This document shows positions 59,676 through 64,000 of a DNA stretch of 64,000 bases, one piece after another. A model generated the notes under the pieces. That model saw only the letters and a list, made by a program, of their open reading frames with translations, was not told the DNA's origin and ran no database searches. Source of the stretch: Stappia sp. BW2 (GTDB lineage: Bacteria > Pseudomonadota > Alphaproteobacteria > Rhizobiales > Stappiaceae); NCBI RefSeq assembly GCF_008107695.1, contig NZ_VIRG01000070.1, positions 558,001 through 622,000 on the forward strand. The letters run 5' to 3'. The translations under genes were made by a program, and so were the position numbers. The first letter of the stretch is position 1; every line of letters starts with the position of its first letter.

Positions 59676-60617
59676 ATGGATATCCGCCAACTCCGCTACT
59701 TTCAGGAAATCGTTGCGCAGGGCTCGCTGACACGGGCCGCCGAAAGCCTGCATGTGGCACAGCCGGCCCTGTCGTTGCACCTGAAGAACATGGAAGAGCA
59801 ACTGGGCACCAGGCTGCTGACGCGCAGTCGTTCCGGCGTCACGCCGACGGAAGCAGGTGACCTGCTGCTGCAAAGGGCGCGGACGATCCTTGAGGATCTG
59901 GCGCGCACCGAAGACGATATCCGCAATCTGGAAGCTGATCCGTCCGGCATCGTGCGCATCGGCCTTCCGGGCACGATCAGCGCCATGGTGTCCCTGCCGC
60001 TGATAATGGCAGCGCGTGAGCGCTATCCGCGGATTACGCTCAACATCAATGAGGCCATGAGCGGCTTCGTGGGGGATTGGCTGAGCGAAGGCAAGGTTGA
60101 CCTTGCCGTGCTCTACAGCCGGTCGAAGGAGCAGCGCATCCGGTCTGAATTGCTGCTGGAAGAAGAGCTTGTGGTGCTGTGGTCCGGCGAGGCCGGATGC
60201 CCGCCTGTCATGAGCCTTGGCGATCTTGAATCGGTGCCGATGGTTCTGCCCAGTGGCGCGCATGGTCTCAGGGTGTTGATCGACAGTACATTCCAGGCGC
60301 TGGGCTTTGCGCCCGATATCGCGATTGAAATCGATTCCTTCAACAACATCAAACGTCTGGTTGCTGTCGGGTTCGGCCCGTCGATCCTGCCGCTTTATGC
60401 GGTGACGGAGGAGGTGGCGGCTGGCGCCCTTTGTGTCAGCCGTATCGCGGCACCGGGGCTTTGGCGGGGCGCGCACCTGATGTCGCCCGGCGGACGGCCG
60501 GTCACGCGTGCGGTCGAGGCCGTGCACAGCGTGCTGCGCGATGTCATTCTGGATCTTCGCGACAGTGGCGCCTGGGCCGCTTCACGGCCACCGCAGTGTC
60601 TTCCGCCATCTCCTTGA
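59676..60617 (+). CDS. LysR-family transcription regulator
   Basis: The 313-residue product has a winged helix-turn-helix at 1-60 (MDIRQLRYFQEIVAQGSLTRAAESLHVAQPALSLHLKNME in pattern) and a two-lobed effector domain (about 90-295; RIGLPGTISAMVSLPLI and AVGFGPSILPLYAV). It is divergent from the acyl-CoA dehydrogenase operon and probably activates it in response to a pathway acid or CoA ester. Confidence 0.93.
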   Translation: MDIRQLRYFQEIVAQGSLTRAAESLHVAQPALSLHLKNMEEQLGTRLLTRSRSGVTPTEAGDLLLQRARTILEDLARTEDDIRNLEADPSGIVRIGLPGTISAMVSLPLIMAARERYPRITLNINEAMSGFVGDWLSEGKVDLAVLYSRSKEQRIRSELLLEEELVVLWSGEAGCPPVMSLGDLESVPMVLPSGAHGLRVLIDSTFQALGFAPDIAIEIDSFNNIKRLVAVGFGPSILPLYAVTEEVAAGALCVSRIAAPGLWRGAHLMSPGGRPVTRAVEAVHSVLRDVILDLRDSGAWAASRPPQCLPPSP

Positions 60618-60829
60618 CGCAGTTTTGCTTTCTCGGCCCGCAAGTTGGGAGGCTGCCGGGAAATATGGCCGGTGCCGCCACACCCTTGTGAATTTTTCCG
60701 ATTAGGCAACACTTGCGCGGAACAAAACACGCGGATGTATCGTTTACCCACGACTGCCCTATGGTGGTTCCGCAGGCAGTCTGTCGATCCTCGGCAGGGC
60801 TTCCCTCTTTTCCGGAGAATCTACTGAAG

Positions 60830-61555
60830 ATGATCGACGCTGTCCTTTTGACGTCCCCCCGCATTTCCACGTTTGACGATCAAACCTATCTGACGAACGC
60901 CAGCAGCTTCTTTTTCGAGCGTGACGAGCGCCTTTTTCTGGTCACCAGCCGGCATGTGATGGTGGATGATCCCAGTGGGCACCACCCGTCCCGGATCGAA
61001 ATCGAGCTGCACAACGACCCCGAAAACCTTGCCAAGTCCATCGGCTTTTCGATCCCGCTTTTCCGTGACGGCAAGAGCCTTTGGCGCCAGGGAGGGGATA
61101 CGGCGGGCGATATTGATGTGGCTGTGATCGAGATAGAACGATCAGCCTTGCCTGAAAACATCCTCTACAGGGCCTTTGGACCGGAGCACCTCAGCGATCC
61201 GGAGGAGCACGTAGAGATCGGGTCTTCCATTCTGGTCGTCGGGTTTCCGCTCGGGTTTCATGACACGTTGCACCACATGCCGGTGGTCCGCCAAGCCGTC
61301 ATTGCCTCGTCCTTCGGTTTCCGCTTTCAGGGAATGGGCTATTTTCTGACCGATGGCCGGACGCACCGCGGCACAAGTGGCGCACCGGTGGTCATGCGTA
61401 ACAGCGACGAGGCGCTTGGCGACCTGCCCTGGAAACTGCTGGGTGTACACTCCGCCCGCCTGGATGTCGGTACGCGTGACCTTGAGCTGGATGAAGCGCT
61501 GGGTCTTAACTGCGCCTGGTATGCCGATATTCTCATGACCCTGACGGAACAGTAA
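60830..61555 (+). CDS. Trypsin-like serine protease, cytoplasmic type
   Basis: The product is 241 residues from ATG 60830 (GGAG 12 bases upstream). The chymotrypsin-fold triad can be placed: His42 (LVTSRHV), Asp96 (GDIDVAV) and Ser183 (HRGTSGAPV). There is no signal peptide and no PDZ domain, so it differs from DegP-type proteases. Such small stand-alone proteases occur in bacteria with unknown substrates. Longer starts upstream lack a ribosome-binding site. Confidence 0.82.
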   Translation: MIDAVLLTSPRISTFDDQTYLTNASSFFFERDERLFLVTSRHVMVDDPSGHHPSRIEIELHNDPENLAKSIGFSIPLFRDGKSLWRQGGDTAGDIDVAVIEIERSALPENILYRAFGPEHLSDPEEHVEIGSSILVVGFPLGFHDTLHHMPVVRQAVIASSFGFRFQGMGYFLTDGRTHRGTSGAPVVMRNSDEALGDLPWKLLGVHSARLDVGTRDLELDEALGLNCAWYADILMTLTEQ

Positions 61556-61571
61556 CGAGAGCCTTGCTCCG

Positions 61572-62276
61572 TCAGGCGGGTCTGAAGCGGTAATGGCCGG
61601 TGATCCGGAATTCGAAGAGCCGGTCTTCAAGTTGCGTGCCCGCTCCGATGTTGTGTACCAGCATCGGCCGTTGGCCGTCGCGGGACGCGCGATGGCTGAC
61701 GATGGCGATATGCGGCAGGTTGCCTGGCAGCATCTGGGAAACGATGTCGCCGGGGGCGTAGTCCTCGGCGGTTTCGGTGATCGGAAGCGCAGCTCCTTGC
61801 CGCCGGAAGAAGGCCTGAAGATTGGGCACACGGCGGTGGTCGATGTTCTTGTCCGGTCGCTTGAGGCCCCATATCTGGGGATAGGAAGAAAAATTTGACT
61901 TCATGTCCGCATTGACGGCCGACTGGAGATCATAGCCGAAGGCATCGCGATAGGCCCTCACAACCACATCGGTGCAGACGCCACGTTCGCGCGGAAGATC
62001 GCCATCTGGAAAGGGCAGCGAGACGTAGGCCGGGTCGTAGATCACGGTGACGCCGATCTGGCTTTCCGCCGCCGCGATGAGTTCCCCGACCCATGCCTCG
62101 GGAGTGGCGAAACCGTTCGCCCCTGAAACCGGCGGCGGCGGAGAGGAAGGCCCGGCAAGCGCCGTACTGACGAACTTCAAACCGGTTTCAAGCTGATAGA
62201 CGGGCGGCGCGTAAGCCGCGAGAACACCGCCCGATGACAGCAATCCGGACCCGATCAGGAATGTACGCCGTTTCAT
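61572..62276 (-). CDS. DUF1287 protein with Tat-like signal
   Basis: The 234-residue product begins KRRTFLIGSGLLSSGGVLAAYAPP, a Tat-like or Sec signal. The mature part matches DUF1287 (YijF-like): QIGVTVIYDPAYVSLPFPDGDLPRERGVCTDVVVRAYR, with a possible catalytic cysteine in GVCTDV and histidines in LPHIAIVSH. The fold resembles NlpC/P60 or amidase-like hydrolases, so a cell-wall role is possible but unproven. It converges with the protease gene, 16 bases apart. Confidence 0.8.
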   Translation of the reverse strand: MKRRTFLIGSGLLSSGGVLAAYAPPVYQLETGLKFVSTALAGPSSPPPPVSGANGFATPEAWVGELIAAAESQIGVTVIYDPAYVSLPFPDGDLPRERGVCTDVVVRAYRDAFGYDLQSAVNADMKSNFSSYPQIWGLKRPDKNIDHRRVPNLQAFFRRQGAALPITETAEDYAPGDIVSQMLPGNLPHIAIVSHRASRDGQRPMLVHNIGAGTQLEDRLFEFRITGHYRFRPA

Positions 62277-62358
62277 TTAAGACCTCTCGACAATTTGAAG
62301 AGGGAATACCCACGGACTGGGACCGGAATACGGCATAAAGAAAGCAGGTTTCCTTCCT

Positions 62359-62402
62359 TTGGGGAATTCTGAGCCTTCTGTCGTTGGGGAATTGGGCCAA
62401 TT
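62359..62402 (+). promoter_or_regulatory. Direct repeat and palindrome upstream of the GGDEF gene
   Basis: TTGGGGAATT occurs at 62359-62368 and 62384-62393, 25 bases apart. The second copy merges with a palindrome AATTGG-G-CCAATT (62390-62402). A T-run follows. This could be an activator site for the rightward gene whose ATG is at 62464. Confidence 0.35.
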
Positions 62403-62463
62403 GCGTTTTTTTTGTTGTGTAAAATTTAATCTGTGAAGGCTTAACTGCAGAAAAAGGCGGTAA

Positions 62464-63999
62464 ATGTTGACGGCAATTTGTAAAAGACTGCTTTCTTCGG
62501 CTCTGTTCGTTTGCTTGTCTTGGTTGGCCATGCCTGCCGAGGCCAAACGGGCATCCTTGTCCTATGAGCAGTTTTTCCTGCGTCACAGCGCAACGATGAT
62601 GCTCATCGATCCGGAAACCGGCAATATTCTCGACGCCAACAACGCCGCGGAACAATTCTACGGGTTCGACAGGGACACGCTGCGAAGCATGTCCATTCAG
62701 AAAATCAACCAGCTAACACCCGAACAGGTTGAAGCCGAGCGTCAGCTTGCCAAGAGCGAGGACCGCAATTTCTTCATCTTCCGCCACAAGTTGGCAGATG
62801 GGTCTGTCCGGAGCGTGGAGGTTCATTCGACGCCGGTCGACTACGCCGGCAGGAAGGCACTGCTTTCCGTGGTGCACGACATCTCTGCCGACCGGGAGCG
62901 GCAGGAAGAGCTGTGGCATTACAAGAACCGCCTCGAGGAAATGGTTGACCGCAAAAGCGCGGAACTCTCGTCTGCCTATCAGGCGCATAACCAGTGGATG
63001 CTCGGTTTGGTCGGCACGCTTGGTGTGTTGCTCGTTGGTGTCTGTTTCCTGTTGCTTGAGCGCCATACCGCACACAAGCGCTTGCGGACTTCCGAGCAGC
63101 GTTTGCGGGATATCATCTTCGGCACCAACGTGGGCACCTGGGAACGTAACCTGCAGACCGGAGAGGCGATCTACAACGAACGCTGGGCAGAGATCGTCGG
63201 CTACACGCTGGCGGAACTGCGCCCGGTCAACACGGAGACCTGGCGGAGGCTGACCCACCCGGAAGATGTAGAAAAATCGGAACAGAAACTGGCTGAAGTC
63301 ATTTCCGGCGAGAGGGAAGCCTACGACAGTGAAGTCCGTATGCAACACAAGGAAGGCCGGTGGGTCTGGGTGCTGGACAGGGGGCGCGTGGTCGAGTGGA
63401 CCAAGGACGGAAAGCCTTTGCGCATGTCGGGAACTCACACGGACATAACACGTCTGAAGAAGACGGAAGAGGCTGTCAGGCGCCTGGCGATGACGGATCA
63501 TCTGACCGGACTTTCGAACAGGGCGCATTTCAATGAGAGCCTTGAGGACGCCATTGCCGTCGCAGTCGGGGAAGACCGCAAATTTGCGCTGATGATGCTG
63601 GATCTGGACATGTTCAAACCGGTCAACGACCGCCACGGACATCCGGTGGGAGACGCGCTGCTGCAGGTCGTTGCCTCCACCATCAAGCGCTGCACACGCG
63701 AGGGGGACGTTGTGACCCGGCTCGGGGGAGATGAGTTCGCGGTGATTGTCGGCAATTACGAACAGGAAAAGGACGTCCTGGCCTGTGCGGAGCGCATTGT
63801 CCGGCAAGTCTCAAGGCCGATGGACATCAAGGGCAACAGGATCAATATCGGTATCAGCGTCGGTATATCGTTCTTTCCCGACGATGCAGATGACGCAAAG
63901 TCACTGATCATCCACGCCGATCAGGCGATGTATGAAGCCAAGAAGAGCAGCGTGAACGTGCTGACCTATGAAGCTTTCAGGCTGCGTGCCGCGAGCTAG
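62464..63999 (+). CDS. Diguanylate cyclase with periplasmic and cytoplasmic PAS domains
   Basis: The 511-residue product has a signal-anchor (about 8-27), an extracytoplasmic PAS domain (about 38-145), a second membrane helix (about 178-199), a cytoplasmic PAS/PAC (about 212-330) and a GGDEF domain. The active motif GGDEF is intact at 421-425. An inhibitory RxxD site (R412-D415) lies exactly five residues before it, so product feedback is likely. It makes cyclic di-GMP, which could link an envelope signal to motility. There is no EAL domain. The stop is at the end of the window. Confidence 0.92.
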   Translation: MLTAICKRLLSSALFVCLSWLAMPAEAKRASLSYEQFFLRHSATMMLIDPETGNILDANNAAEQFYGFDRDTLRSMSIQKINQLTPEQVEAERQLAKSEDRNFFIFRHKLADGSVRSVEVHSTPVDYAGRKALLSVVHDISADRERQEELWHYKNRLEEMVDRKSAELSSAYQAHNQWMLGLVGTLGVLLVGVCFLLLERHTAHKRLRTSEQRLRDIIFGTNVGTWERNLQTGEAIYNERWAEIVGYTLAELRPVNTETWRRLTHPEDVEKSEQKLAEVISGEREAYDSEVRMQHKEGRWVWVLDRGRVVEWTKDGKPLRMSGTHTDITRLKKTEEAVRRLAMTDHLTGLSNRAHFNESLEDAIAVAVGEDRKFALMMLDLDMFKPVNDRHGHPVGDALLQVVASTIKRCTREGDVVTRLGGDEFAVIVGNYEQEKDVLACAERIVRQVSRPMDIKGNRINIGISVGISFFPDDADDAKSLIIHADQAMYEAKKSSVNVLTYEAFRLRAAS

Positions 64000-64000
64000 C

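Overview
The window reads as chromosomal DNA of an alphaproteobacterium of the Rhizobiales type, perhaps the Stappiaceae (Roseibium/Labrenzia/Stappia-like). That placement is inference from gene content: CckA, FliX, FlbT, FlaF, MotE, DUF6468, DUF2336, YcjX/YcjF, RHH_4 and a one-cysteine DksA, in GC-rich, tightly packed sequence. No tRNA, rRNA, CRISPR array, prophage or transposase was seen.

Layout. (1) 1-5432, minus strand: MoxR ATPase, a secreted unknown, a SixA-type phosphatase, YcjX, YcjF and, at the left edge, a truncated CoxE-like VWA protein. (2) 5664-24387: flagellar part A. It has flgE-flgK-flgL behind a textbook sigma-54 promoter, an RHH_4 protein, a non-flagellar insert (glyoxalase I, Tat-tagged small subunit, GMC oxidoreductase), flaF/flbT, three large flagellin genes, a FlaG-like gene, and flgI-flgJ-flgN-like divergent from fliX. 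(3) 24492-29140: dksA, cpdB, a lytic transglycosylase and a quinone-reductase-like flavoprotein. (4) 29326-48236: flagellar part B. flgF-flgG-flgA-flgH run leftward; fliL-fliM-DUF6468-motE and a 1430-residue periplasmic protein run rightward; fliO-fliP and a DUF2336 gene run leftward; flgB-flgC-fliE-fliQ-fliR-flhB run rightward. (5) 48390-50942: the hybrid kinase CckA. (6) 50995-63999: cupin, chromate transporter, a plsC/cdsA/CDP-alcohol phosphotransferase cluster (ynbAB-like), an acyl-CoA/CoA-transferase/MaoC/CitE-like operon with a divergent LysR gene (possibly itaconate-type catabolism), a trypsin-like protease, a DUF1287 protein and a PAS-GGDEF diguanylate cyclase.

How it fits together. 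The regulatory layout resembles the Caulobacter flagellar hierarchy. Sites like CtrA boxes (TTAA-N7-TTAA) lie upstream of flgB, fliL and one flagellin. Sigma-54 -24/-12 elements lie upstream of flgE, flgF and flgI. fliX, flbT and flaF are present, and CckA, the kinase that feeds CtrA, sits directly after flhB. Genes for fliF, fliG, fliN, fliI, flhA, flgD, fliK, motA/B and flbD are absent and must lie elsewhere. The least explained items are the giant periplasmic protein after motE, the FliO with a disordered tail of about 500 residues, the FliM with a repeated acidic N-terminus, the flbT/flaF overlap and a bistable RNA-like element after flgL.
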